From positions 279,656,763-279,720,762 of the forward strand of contig JBOZIK010000001.1 in assembly GCA_051453625.1 (NCBI GenBank): a stretch of DNA of 64,000 nt, in the 5' to 3' direction. Made by a program: the position numbers and the translations under genes. The DNA is from Welwitschia mirabilis (Eukaryota; Gnetophyta; Gnetopsida; Welwitschiales). Numbering within the stretch: the stretch's first letter is position 1; the number at the start of each line of letters is the position of its first letter. Below are positions 23,773-33,499 of this stretch, piece after piece. A model generated the notes under the pieces. The model did not search any database. It saw only the letters and a program-made list of their open reading frames with translations, and was not told the origin of the DNA.

Positions 23773-24510
23773 TGTTGTTTTATCCATTATTTAAGAGTAA
23801 ACATGTAGTAAAGCCTAGAAAAACTATTTAACCCTATAACTACAAATATAAATATAATAATATATTTCCAAAGTTAGGGTTAAAAGGCTTAATGAAAACT
23901 TGAAAGAATTGGACTAGTTTAAGTATGGATGTCTACTAAGATTTTAAATTTGATTGATTAAGAAACATACTTAAGATTGAATAGATCCTGTATTGTTGCT
24001 AATTTTATTATTCATATTAGTCATATAAATAAAAATGAGATAAACTTTTTGAAAAAGTGGAGTAGAATCAAAATGCTATACTTTTTAATGTATAGGTAAA
24101 TTTTTACTAATGCTTGTTAGAGTCCTTTAATTCAAATAATGGGTTAGAATGAGTTATTCTCATGATGCTCCATCTACATTGGGTTATGTTGGAAGGTGAA
24201 AGTAGTGCAAAAACATAGTTGAGGACATAGGTTCCTATCTAGCACTTGACTACTTGGCTTTATCTCCTTCCTATATCTAGTACATGACTTGGAACACATG
24301 CAAGCCTTCTAGAAATTACCACCAAACCTACATGCATAGTTACCACATATCAGGTAGTATCCACTAGTACCAATCAATGGAAAGTATAAAAAGTAAAGAA
24401 ATATAGAAAAGAAAAGAGAATAATAACACTAGAAGGAATCAGTACTAGCCACTTGAAATGAAAAAAAATAAAAAAAATATAGTAAACTAAAAGGAAATAA
24501 AAGTTATGTA

Positions 24511-25830
24511 TGTTTAATGTAAAGCTGCCATGTCATTACCCTTGGGAACAACACCAAAAAGCTACTTGTGATTAGCTTATATATTCTTGTATCTTCCATG
24601 AAATAAATGATAACTATAGAATTTCCCTAGTAACATAAGATTATGCATATTCAAGCCTTACTTTTATTAGTAAATCTCTAGAACTTCTACTATAAATACG
24701 GTCCTAGAGTTATTCTTTCATAATGATAATAGTTAAACACAACATAGTATTATAAATAGATTTAATAATTAAATTAAATTGACAGAGTGGAAAAGGTATT
24801 TCATATTGAAAAGTTATGAAAATGGATTTAGTGCATAAAAACTAGTAACAACATTTGACTAGGCAAAAGATCTTCAGTCAATGATGTAATACAAGTTTTC
24901 TTAAGTCCTACCTTATCAAGTTTATTATATCTTGAGTCATAGTAACATAATCACATTCATCACATAAGTAGAGGTAAAAAGCTCTTAGCATTTAGATTCA
25001 TCATAGCTTATTTACAAGTATGAAAGGTAGGAAGCAAAATCTAATATTTATCAAATAATACTAAACTATGAAATAAGAATGTAAACAAACATAATTCACT
25101 TAAAAATGTAGATAACTTAGCATATTAATAGCTCCGAATCAAGTATTCTAGGTATGAAACAAATCAGACTTAAAATTAAGAAATGGCAACTAACTATTTG
25201 TATTAAAATGAAGGAATTGTGATACATCAAAGAAGAAGACTTAACTCAAAAATGAAATATCTAGTTAGTCATAAGTCTAGTCCATTCCCAAAAGGGAAAC
25301 ACTCTTATCAAGTAATGATTTATAAATTGGATCTCCCAGTCCTTTTTATAGGAAAGTCTAGGTTGAGGTAATTTTCCTTTTATGTTAGGTGAAATGATTA
25401 AGATTCTATCTTATAGCATTTAGTGGAATAGTTGGAATATCCATTTTGTAGTATTTGGTGGAGAGGTTAGAATCATCATCTTATAGCACTTAGGTCAATG
25501 GTTAAAAACTTTATGTTATAGAATTTAATATCGATAATCATGAAGAGCTCAACACATGTCATTTGGAGCAAGATTCTTCCATTAATTAGTGCCACTACCA
25601 TATCTCTGCAATGTATCCATCGTTTTGTGTAGAGTTGGATTCATCTTTAGACACATCTTCTAAAATGTGGATAAAAGTCTAAAAACATTATGGATAAAAT
25701 GGTAAATTTACACATGGAATAAGAAATAACATAAGGGATATTTTCATAGTAAGACCATTAAATTAATTTCTTTCATATGCTAAATTAACCTAATATACTT
25801 AAGATAAATTTCAAATTTTACATGTTATCA
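24511..25830 (-). repeat. Right end repeat (5' LTR in element sense) of the Athila-like element
   Basis: Pairs with 18136-19529. Begins tgtttaatg and ends atgttatca. Inside its left edge, 24539-24556 (ccttgggaacaacacca) matches the complement of the tRNA-Asp primer site (TCCCCGGCAACGGCGCCA) with almost only transition differences. The true LTR edge may therefore be near 24560, with the first ~45 shared bases being primer site and leader. Confidence 0.75.
24539..24556 (-). other. Possible tRNA-Asp primer binding site
   Basis: Read on the minus strand, this gives TGGTGTTGTTCCCAAGG, compared with TGGCGCCGTTGCCGGGG for plant tRNA-Asp. All but one difference are C-to-T or G-to-A. Strand and position agree with the gag and protease remnants to its left. 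The left end repeat has a more decayed version at 18170-18185, which is unexpected for a simple element. Confidence 0.55.
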
Positions 25831-26429
25831 GGATGTATGAGTATAAGAGAAGTTAAATTGAAAGAATAGATCCAAAAAATAAAGATTTAGAAAAAAGGAA
25901 TACAAAATAAGAGGTCATTAGAAATGAGAAAAAATAAACCAAGAATTATAGATTAGAAAAAAGAAAAAAGAAAAAAAATTATAGAAGAAAAATAAAGAGA
26001 CTATCAAATGTGGAGGAAGTATCTATAAAGGAAGAGGTAAAAGAGGTAAATTCTTAGAAGTTTATTATAAATATCATAAGTAAAGACAAAAATATTATGA
26101 ATTTCTATTAAGTAAGAAGGATACACATAAAACTACCACCTTTGAAAAAAACTAGGCAAGGCTATTCATTATAAGGATGCAAAATGTAGAAACTATTAAG
26201 GAGTTAGAATAATAAAGAAAATTCCTAAAAATAAATGTAAGTATAATGATAAGATGTATAACAATATAATTAATAATAAAACACTAACAAGTTTTTTTCT
26301 AGTGAGATGATAGAAAAGTTAAATCTAAAGACCATGATGCATGAAAATAAAGGGAAAAAGTAGATAGGTATAGGAATTATTAGATAAGGTATTAATTAAA
26401 TAAATTTTATTATTACATTCTATTTTAGT
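25831..26429 (+). pseudogene. Possible protease-to-RT linker of the CRM/Reina-like element
   Basis: Lies between the nested element and the first clear RT motif. It is A-rich and reads Lys/Glu-rich in all frames, with many stops. No protease active-site block could be identified, so the call rests on position only. Confidence 0.35.
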
Positions 26430-26960
26430 GGTACTAACTCTAAATAAGAATAATAAGGAGTTATGATCATGCATTAATCTAAGAGATTTTAAGTAGATAA
26501 CCATAAGTATCATTGTTTTATGCTTTATAGGGATGATATTTTTGATTACTTAATAACACATATTTTATTAGCTAGATAGATCTGAAGAGTGAATGTCATC
26601 ATATCCAAACTTTATAAGGAAATAAATAAAAGATATCTTTTAAGATTTTAAATTGGTTATATGAATGATTGGTAACACCATTTGAATTAATAACTAGTTC
26701 AAGTATCCTCATGAGGTTGTTGATCAAGGAATTAAATAATTTTCTTAAAAAGTTTGTAATTATTTTTGTAAATGATATTAAAATATTTAGTAAGAATCTT
26801 AAAGATCATAAAGACCATTTGAAAAGGCTTCTTTAAAGTTTTATGAAAAGCAATAAATGGTAGATCCAAAAAAATCTACCTTTACTTGATATAAGTTAGT
26901 ATTCCTTGGAATACTTATTTTTAAAAATGTAATTAAAAGAGTTCAAAGATAGTGGAGGCT
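26430..26960 (+). pseudogene. Reverse transcriptase (CRM/Reina-like gypsy), remnant
   Basis: The plus strand reads C-I-N-L-R-D-F-K near 26470, L-Y-x-x-L-V-T-P-F at 26660-26690, and then LKKFVIIFVNDIKIFSKNLK with D-H-K-D-H-L-K-R-L following. These match C-I-D-L-R-D-L-N-K, Y-E-W-L-V-T-P-F-G-L-T-N-A-P and F-V-I-V-Y-F-D-D-I-L-I-Y-S-K. The catalytic Y/F-x-D-D box reads V-N-D. The E/W-L-V-T-P-F form is typical of CRM, Reina and Galadriel elements rather than Tekay. Confidence 0.88.
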
Positions 26961-27079
26961 ATTCTATGTTAACATATACTAAATTTACTAAGAGATGTTT
27001 ATAGTTTTTATAGTATAGAAACTTTTATATAAGATTAATCAAAAATTAAAATAAGATCCGTAACCAATATTGGATACCA

Positions 27080-27560
27080 TGAAGAAGTTTTAAGCCTTCA
27101 AATGGATTAAGGAGGCAAAAGAATCATTCTAGAAGTTGAAGAACATAAGTATTATAGAACCTATGTTAGCACTTATAGATTTTTTTAGGACCACTGAAGT
27201 GTAATGCGATGTAAGTAGTAAATAAATTGGAAGAGTGCTCACTCAAAAAGAAAACACCTTTTCCTTATTTAGGGAGAAGCTTAATGATGTCTAATAAAAG
27301 TACTCAAAATATGAAAAGCATGTATTTGTTTTTTTTTTTCAAGCCTTAAAGAAGTAAAAACATTATTTGCTACATAAGAAGTTCACTTTCTATAAAAATC
27401 ACAAGGAATCATAGTACATGAACAATAAGTAGAAGATAAGTACAAAATTAATTAAGTCAATAAAAAGGTATAAGACTTTACTTCTATGATGAAGCATAAA
27501 AATAGGAATATTAATAGAGTTGTACATGCCTTAAGTCAAGTGGTGTGCATGATAAGATAT
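27080..27560 (+). pseudogene. RNase H and tether region of the CRM/Reina-like element, remnant
   Basis: Readable pieces include a W-I-K-E-A-K/E-S-F-like start near 27100, V-x-C-D-V/A-S near 27200, an H-L-F-L-I segment, F-F-S-S-L-K-E-V-K-T-L-F-A and F-L-x-K-S at 27330-27400, and V-V-H-A-L-S-x-V near 27520, which fits the K-V-A-D-A-L-S-R-R block ending RNase H in gypsy elements. Several stops. Confidence 0.75.
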
Positions 27561-27689
27561 TGTAAATTTTATGATGGTTTATGTCACCTTTTAGAACTAT
27601 ATCATTATTATCTAGAATTTAAGGATATCTAGAAGAAACTAAAGAATCCTTTGTAATGATATGATTATAAAGACTTAAATATTTAAAAT

Positions 27690-28760
27690 AACATACTCTA
27701 CAAGGATGGTAGTTTGTACATATTTAAAGGATTAATAAGGAAGGACATCTTATCAGGAAAATATTAAGGAGACATAGATGAATATTGTAAGTTAAATAAA
27801 ACCTATAAACTATTAAACAGATCATACCATTAGTCAAATGTATAAATGAATATGTTGTGGATGGTGTAAATTTGATTAATGTATCAAAAATCAAAGGGAA
27901 AAATCAATGAATGTAGGATTGTACATGTCATTAACAATTTTAGAAAAGCCATGATAGAACCTAAGTATACTCGATTTTAAAATGGGTCATGATTCCATTA
28001 TAGTGCTGGTGGATAGATTCAGTTAGGTGACACACTTTGTTACTTGAAATAAGATGAATAATGCTTTTCATATTTTGTGCTATTATTTAAAAAGATTATG
28101 CCTCTTCATGGATTTTCAAGAATAATGTCTTCATAAAATAATTTCAAGTATGTTTCTTATTCTTAAAGGAATGTATAAAACATAATGAATACTAGGATAC
28201 AATATTCTTTAGCATATCATCCATAGATAGATGGATCGATAGAAGTGGTAAAACATAGCATTTGAATATTGCTAAGATTTCTTTATAAAGGTAATTTAAA
28301 TAACTGAAAGGATTACTCATTACATATAGAATTTTATTATAATAATTTAATGAACAAGAGTATAGAAAAGTTACCATTTAACATGGTTAATAGATATTAC
28401 TTAAGGAAGCTAGATACATTTCATGATTTACCAAAACCTTTAGGAATGATAAAGAAATATACAAAGAGAATTATAAAGATTCATAAGCCTTTGAGATAAC
28501 CTTTAGAAGAATGAAACTTTAAGTTTAATAATGTAATAAATACAAATAGAATAAATATGAAGTTTTAAAAGGATGACATAGTGATGGAATAGCTATAGAA
28601 GGAAATATTTCCTATTGGATCCCATAACAAGATCAACTTCTAAAAGATTGATCTATATAAATTCATGGAAAAGATTTTAGAACGTGCTTACTAGTTAAAT
28701 ATTATAAATAATGTGGGTATTTCACCTATATTATATATTGGTAACTTACTAGAATACCAC
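27690..28760 (+). pseudogene. Integrase (CRM/Reina-like gypsy), remnant
   Basis: In order the plus strand reads KDGSLYIFKGLIRKDIL (zinc-finger lead-in), Y-M-S-L-T-I-L-E-K-P, F-K-M-G-H-D-S-I-I-V-L-V-D-R-F-S, V-T-H-F-V, L-F-M-D-F-Q-E, then after the core a D-D-I-V-M-E block, K-E-I-F-P-I-G-S-H-N-K-I-N, K-I-D-L-Y-K-F-M-E-K-I-L-E-R-A-Y (the GPY/F module with GP lost), and a closing S-P-I-F-N-V-x-D-L-like segment. All are in the expected sequence for plant gypsy integrase. No chromodomain or CR motif could be recognised after it. Many stops; inactive. Confidence 0.88.
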
Positions 28761-28909
28761 AAATGACCTATAGAGGATGAAGCTTAAATTATGGAATTAT
28801 AAAAGTTAAATAAAACTAAGTATAACATTGATTAAAAACTATTGATCCTTCAAAGAGGCGAGAAGTAGATAAAAAGAAAAGTGTATAAGTAATACCTAGT
28901 TCACGTACT

Positions 28910-28919
28910 NNNNNNNNNN
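28910..28919. other. Assembly gap (10 N)
   Basis: Run of ten undetermined bases inside the 3' region of the CRM/Reina-like element. A minus-strand open frame reaching it has no family content. Confidence 0.99.
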
Positions 28920-29189
28920 TATCTAAAGAATGCAATTTGAATTTCAAAGAATATGTAATTTATAATGGGATTTGAAACTATAATAGAGAAGAAGTACCTT
29001 TTTAATGTTAGTTTACTTTCAAGCAAAGATGAATGATGTAGGAGAATCCTCATAAAAAAACAATAAAATGTGTTTTTGGTAGATAGAGATATATTTTTCA
29101 AGGTACTGGTATACAATATGCTTATGTTAAAAATAGAATCTATCATGTTTAATTTCCAAGATGATAATAAAAAGAAATTTAATTTAGCA

Positions 29190-29597
29190 TGTTTGGAAGG
29201 AATCTATGTGTAAGAACATGCTATGTGTAGAGGGAATCTAGGTATAAATAATATGCTATGTTTTGAATCTCTTTATAGTACAACATGTAAGAAGATAAGA
29301 TTAGAGGATCTTTCATGATTAATATTCCTATTAAAGCATGATAAATACAAGAAAATAATAGGATTAAGAGAAATCAAAGTGATAAAATTTAGAATAATGT
29401 TTTGAAGATTATTATGAAGGAAAGCTTATGGAAGCTCTGCTAGATGTGATTTTAGTTTACAATCTTGTAATTTTACAATTATTAATATAAAGTAATTCTT
29501 TCATTATATCCAAAATTTTATATTATTATGTATTTCTTTTTCACATTTTATTTCTTACTAAATACACAATCTTAAATGTAATCTTGAGTTTTGGTTA
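29190..29597 (+). repeat. 3' LTR of the CRM/Reina-like element
   Basis: Begins TGTTTGGAAGG and ends TTTTGGTTA, pairing with 17109-17398. It contains an internal repetition not present in the left copy: aggaatctatgtgtaagaa followed by gggaatctaggtataaata, each next to atgctatg. This suggests a ~50-bp duplication within the LTR, or loss from the left one. Confidence 0.8.
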
Positions 29598-29602
29598 TGC
29601 TA

Positions 29603-30225
29603 ACATTATACCATAGCTTCATTGGACCTTTTCATAAGCCTTTGTATAATAAAACTTCATAAAGAATATGTTCTATTAATTATTGCTTTACCTTCCATTT
29701 ATTTACATATTGTAATCACATTACTTAAAATGAATCCTTATTTAATATTTCTTGTTTGTTTTGAATAGATGATATCAATTAGGATACTAGTAATCCTATT
29801 AACAAAATGTTTAATAATAATTTTTTTTAATATTATTAAACAATGTGTTGGGCTACTAGATTCTAAAACCATTAAGGTCATAACATTTAAAAATAAGTTA
29901 AATAACTCCCTTATTCATCTTGGATTATTAAGATTTACATGAAAAATAAAAAATTAGATAGCTTTAAATAAATCATCACTCATCAACTTCCAATAATTTC
30001 TGAAAATTTTTACTAGAAAGAATTTGAATCTAGGAGTTTTCTTAGAACTTATACTAATACATGTAACTTTTAATTTGTCCTCTATAATATCTTAATATAG
30101 AATACTTTTGTATCTAGAAGATTAAATTATAAACATGCATGAAATAATTAAAGAATTCTTTCTTTTTAAATGGATCTAATTGAGTCAATGAAATAGTTAA
30201 TATTTACATGAAATAATTAAAGAAT
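29603..30225. other. AT-rich DNA with no recognisable gene
   Basis: No coding or LTR structure seen. The string catgaaataattaaagaatt occurs at 30138 and again at 30207, about 69 bases apart, the second copy ending at the start of the probable SINE. Confidence 0.5.
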
Positions 30226-30404
30226 TATTCCTAGTGGTAAAAGTCACAAACATATAGACCTAGAGGTATAAAGTTCAAACACTCACGTTTGTAAGTAGCA
30301 CTAATGTAAGTTTGCATAGGACTAAGTGTCACTGGGCATTTGTGTTACACAACCTCCCTACCTGTCATTACCCTAAACAAATAAATAAATAAATAAAAAT
30401 AAAT
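30226..30404 (+). mobile_element. Probable tRNA-derived SINE
   Basis: The stretch starts with cctagtggtaaaag (30230-30243), like an A box, and has aaagttcaaacac (30270-30282), like a B box (GGTTCGANNC with G to A), with ~35 bases between them as in tRNA genes. A unique body of ~85 bases ends at ctgtcattaccct, and an (aaat)n tail runs from 30374 to about 30404. Together these are the parts of a plant SINE. No exact target duplication could be shown. Family not identified. Confidence 0.65.
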
Positions 30405-31853
30405 TCATATAATTGGAATAACATTTTGAAGTAGATTTATTAAGGCTTTTAAAACATGCAATGGATTAAGGATTAAAATCCATTTAACATTAATTCTTAA
30501 TGTTTATGATTATTATCCTCACTTTTTGAATATTTAAAAAATTACTTATATTTTTTGTCTTATTATTAGAATAAAGTCTTTGTTAAGGAATTCTAAGCAT
30601 AGTACTAGTCCCATAATGTTTTATGTTTTGTGGTTATCAAAAGTTCAAAATGTACTTGATGGTTGAAAGAATTTCAACTTAATATTTAATTCATTAATCT
30701 AGACAAACATTTGTGTTTTATGTTACATTGGTATCACATTTTTACTAGTGCATCTAGTTGAATTAGTAATTTTATGTAGGATTTTATGTTATTAATTAAT
30801 CCAATCTCAATTATAATAACTTCTAGGCTTTTCATTTTAGATATAACAAATAAGTTACTTTGTTTTCATAGCAAGTATTTTCATTCATCTTGTAAAGGCC
30901 TCAATTTCTCTTACTTTGTCAATTGTTAAATTCTATGGCTAAAAAAATGGAAAGATGGCTTGATAATTTCCTTCACTAAAATTTCATATTCCATTTCCAC
31001 ATTCCTAAATAAGACCATTAAAGATTAGAATCTATTTCATGTACTAACAATTTAACTCAACTTGATAAATGATACTTCATTAATATGCGATAGAATTATC
31101 ATCTTTACTTATGTTAGATAATTTTTCTATTAAATAAAAATACTCCATTAATCTATTATCAAATAAAACTCCTACTTAAAAAAATTACATATACTTTCTT
31201 AATGGTGATTTCTAAATTTCTTAGAACTAAAATTAATAGAGTTGAAATCACTAGTCATGATCTAAATACTTGACAAGTTAGTCAATAATCCATGTTGAAA
31301 TACATGCTAGTCCTTACATTAATTAATAAANNNNNNNNNNNNNNNNNNNNNNNNNNNNNNNNNNNNNNNNNNNNNNNNNNNNNNNNNNNNNNNNNNNNNN
31401 NNNNNNNNNNNNNNNNNNNNNNNNNNNNNNAATAAATAGTTATAGGTCTAAATACTACTTAAATGGTTTCTAGTTTAAATTAAAATTACTACAAAATAAG
31501 ATGCATTCCACTTTGAATGGAATATGATACAAACATTGCCTTCTTAGAGTAATGATAATTAGTAATGCATCCACATTTTTTTATGAAACATTTACTATTA
31601 TATTAGTATTTATAGATCTTGACTGCTTATAATAGAATAAAGTTATTACTTTCATGTTTATTATAGAATAAATGCTTCATACATTCTTTCAAAACTTTTT
31701 AAAAATCCTCGAATATTCTAGAATACAATCTCATTAAGCTCTACCAACACTTTATTGAGGGTCTAATAATTGCCACATATAATAACTTTGTTTAGCCATT
31801 CCTCGATCTTGTAATACCTCTAATGAAGCTTGTAGCCTTAGCATTTCAGATTT
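30405..31853. other. AT-rich DNA with no recognisable gene, with a 100-N gap
   Basis: No family motif recognised on either strand. Bases 31331-31430 are an assembly gap of exactly 100 N, probably a placeholder of unknown length. The last ~150 bases before 31854 are slightly less AT-rich and lead into the exon-like segment. Confidence 0.5.
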
Positions 31854-31861
31854 CTTACTGT

Positions 31862-31981
31862 AGCATAGATCGGTTTCCACTCATCATGCCATAATAGGAT
31901 CCATCAAGCAACAAGTTCATAGCATAAGTGACATGATCATTCCTTGGTGTTGGTTGAGGGTGATTTATTTCTTTAGTGCTT
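31862..31981 (-). pseudogene. Exon-like coding segment, part 2 (interrupted by a short LTR element)
   Basis: Read on the minus strand from 31981, one frame stays open for ~39 codons and includes NHPQPTPRNDHVTYAMNLLL and later Y-G-M-M-S-G-N-R-S-M-L. It ends at a CTACAGTAAGA string that could be a plant splice donor (CA/GTAAGA). If the LTR element at 31982-33368 and one copy of its TSD are ignored, it joins in frame to 33374-33490. Codon use looks more balanced than in nearby relics. I do not recognise the family. It could be a fragment of a host gene or of a transposon gag. Confidence 0.4.
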
Positions 31982-32299
31982 TGTTATGAACCCAGTCATA
32001 ATAATGCAAAATGTAACATAGTAATTAAAAGTAGGGTAACCACTTCAAGATCGTCAAGCTCCATTTAATTACTTTGAGGATGATTAGCCTTTAATAATCA
32101 CTTTGAGGGTGATTAACCTCTAAAAGCAAAAATATAAGTCATTATTTAATGATTATAAAATAGTACATAAGATATTTATTTATAGGACATAAGCCTTTCA
32201 ATAAAAATCCCTAATCAATGTGGAACAAAAGAAAATATAAAGAAATAACAATATATGCTAAATAGTAAAATATAAAAATAAAACTATGGAGTTGCATCA
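31982..32299 (-). repeat. 3' LTR of the short element
   Basis: Plus-strand ends are tgttatgaacccag and gttgcatca, so the minus strand gives TGATGCAAC to CATAACA. It shares with the right LTR two copies of a gagg-(g)tgattaRcct module and a ttataggacataag block, which on the minus strand gives CTTATGTCCTATAAATA, a likely TATA box. Confidence 0.92.
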
Positions 32300-32449
32300 T
32301 TCCAACCCTTTCAAAATAACCTTGCCCTCAAGGTTATAAATTTGGAACTTCTTCTTTGAGCCTATAAAGTTATTCTTATGTGCCTTCAATTACAACCTTG
32401 TCAGAAGCCTTATGTCATCTGTATTCTTATTACACAAATCAAAGAGTAG

Positions 32450-32549
32450 NNNNNNNNNNNNNNNNNNNNNNNNNNNNNNNNNNNNNNNNNNNNNNNNNNN
32501 NNNNNNNNNNNNNNNNNNNNNNNNNNNNNNNNNNNNNNNNNNNNNNNNN
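32450..32549. other. Assembly gap (100 N) inside the short LTR element
   Basis: Exactly 100 undetermined bases, probably a placeholder. The true internal length of the element is therefore unknown. Confidence 0.99.
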
Positions 32550-32639
32550 TTGTTAGATCAGATTATGATAAAATGCCTGAAAATGACTGAATTGAGTTCC
32601 TGTTCCCTGCAAAACACCATCAATTATACTATTAAAACA

Positions 32640-33030
32640 TGATAATTTGGGATCGCAACACACCTTTACCTTTGATTTCCTCCAAGATAGAACTGCAAGG
32701 TTTCTTATGTCCTATCTCCAAAGTCTCGTTTTCCAAATCCTGCCTTGTTCTTTTCTATGTTAGTATTCTTTTACTCTAGTTATTGAGTTTGATCATAGTT
32801 CATGGAAGGTACCTCTTCAGAAGAAGTTGAAAATTTTCCCTAGTTGTACTTTAATTCTAGTGCACTAATTATTCTTCTAATATCTTCCAATGCATCTATA
32901 TTTCTCTTCCTATCCTTTTTACCATCTTCCTTAACCTTTTCATACCTTCTTCTTGGCTAATGAATGTTTAATTTATGTCTTTGAGGTTGTTTTCTATTTT
33001 TGAAAGTCTTGTGCCATTTGCCATGGATCT
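32640..33030 (-). pseudogene. Gag-leader-like remnant in the short LTR element
   Basis: The minus strand from 33030 reads MANGTRLSKIENNLKDIN, then a charged helix-like stretch with EEGMKRLRKMVKR and I-G-R-E-I, and F-H-E-L-x-N-S-like sequence. This resembles the coiled-coil N-terminal part of plant gypsy gag proteins (M-A-x-x-T-R-x-x-x-L-E), without the later gag core. It supports origin by deletion from a gypsy element. Confidence 0.55.
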
Positions 33031-33035
33031 GAAAC

Positions 33036-33050
33036 AAGGCTCTAATACCA
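33036..33050 (-). other. Primer binding site, tRNA-iMet (minus strand)
   Basis: The plus-strand sequence aaggctctaatacca gives TGGTATTAGAGCCTT on the minus strand, matching the initiator-Met primer site TGGTATCAGAGCC with one C-to-T change. It is two bases from the right LTR. Confidence 0.92.
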
Positions 33051-33052
33051 AA

Positions 33053-33368
33053 TATTATGAACCCAGTCATAATAATGCAAAATGTAACATAGGCAAAGTA
33101 GGGTCATCACTTTGAGGGGATCAGGCCTCCATTTAATTACTTCAAGAATGATTAGCCTCCAATAATCACTTTGAGGGTGATTAACCTTTAAATACAGAAA
33201 TCCAAGTCTTTATTCAATGATTTTAAAATAGTAAATAAGCCACTTATTTATAGGACATAAGTCCTTTCAATAAAAATCCATAAGCAATGTGGGACTAAAG
33301 AAAAATCAAAGAAATAACAATATCTGCTAAATAGTAAAATATAAAAATAAAACTATGGGGTTACATCA
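33053..33368 (-). repeat. 5' LTR of the short element
   Basis: Begins tattatgaacccag on the plus strand (TG decayed to TA) and ends ttacatca. Pairs with 31982-32299 throughout. The minus-strand CCTATAAATAAGTGG block is the candidate promoter TATA region. Confidence 0.92.
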
Positions 33369-33373
33369 TGCTT

Positions 33374-33490
33374 CACACATGTAATGAGTATCTGACAACT
33401 GGTGTTTGTGTAGAGGGTGGCTCAATGCTTGTTGCATTTTCAATCATGTTCATATATGATCCATAAGCTACAACTCATCCCTGGTATATT
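33374..33490 (-). pseudogene. Exon-like coding segment, part 1
   Basis: On the minus strand a frame runs from near 33484 with VAYGSYMNMIENATSIEPPS and then T-Q-T-P-V-V-R-Y-S, reaching one TGA just before the TSD of the short LTR element. A possible splice acceptor, TATACCAG/GG, stands at the upstream edge (about 33488). Continuation across the insertion is in frame with 31862-31981. Function not recognised; the single stop suggests a pseudogene, or that the frame is fortuitous. Confidence 0.4.
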
Positions 33491-33499
33491 GGGAATAGA

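Larger units (their letters stand above)
18136..25830 (-). mobile_element. Nested Athila-like gypsy element lacking RT, RNase H and integrase
   Basis: Matching ends at 18136-19529 and 24511-25830 flank minus-strand gag (22800-23260) and protease (21250-21830) remnants, in the correct order for an element read right to left. Downstream of protease the polyprotein stops near 21250 and runs into non-coding DNA shared with the copy at 38845-41958. No RT, RH or IN motif is visible in between, so pol was deleted or never carried. It interrupts the CRM/Reina-like element, so it is younger than that one. No clean target duplication could be shown (left aggtt, right ggatg). Confidence 0.75.
17104..29602 (+). 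mobile_element. Gypsy retrotransposon, CRM/Reina-like, carrying a nested element
   Basis: Matching LTRs at 17109-17398 and 29190-29597 flank plus-strand RT, RNase H and integrase remnants (26430-28760). Left and right flanks read tgcca (17104-17108) and tgcta (29598-29602), a probable 5-bp target duplication with one C/T change. Between the left leader and pol lies the minus-strand Athila-like element at 18136-25830, so the gag and protease of this element are missing or displaced. Removing the insert leaves about 4.8 kb, near a shortened gypsy element. The right LTR carries ~120 extra bases relative to the left. Confidence 0.8.
31977..33373 (-). mobile_element. Short non-autonomous LTR element with perfect TSD
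   Basis: Direct repeats 31982-32299 and 33053-33368 (~317 bp) flank ~750 bases including a 100-N gap. Left and right flanks are both tgctt (31977-31981 and 33369-33373), a perfect 5-bp duplication. A tRNA-iMet primer site on the minus strand lies just inside the right LTR, so the element reads right to left. At ~1.4 kb it is TRIM- or small-LARD-sized. Its internal region carries only a gag-leader-like stretch. The intact TSD and good LTR match suggest it is among the younger elements here. Confidence 0.93.
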
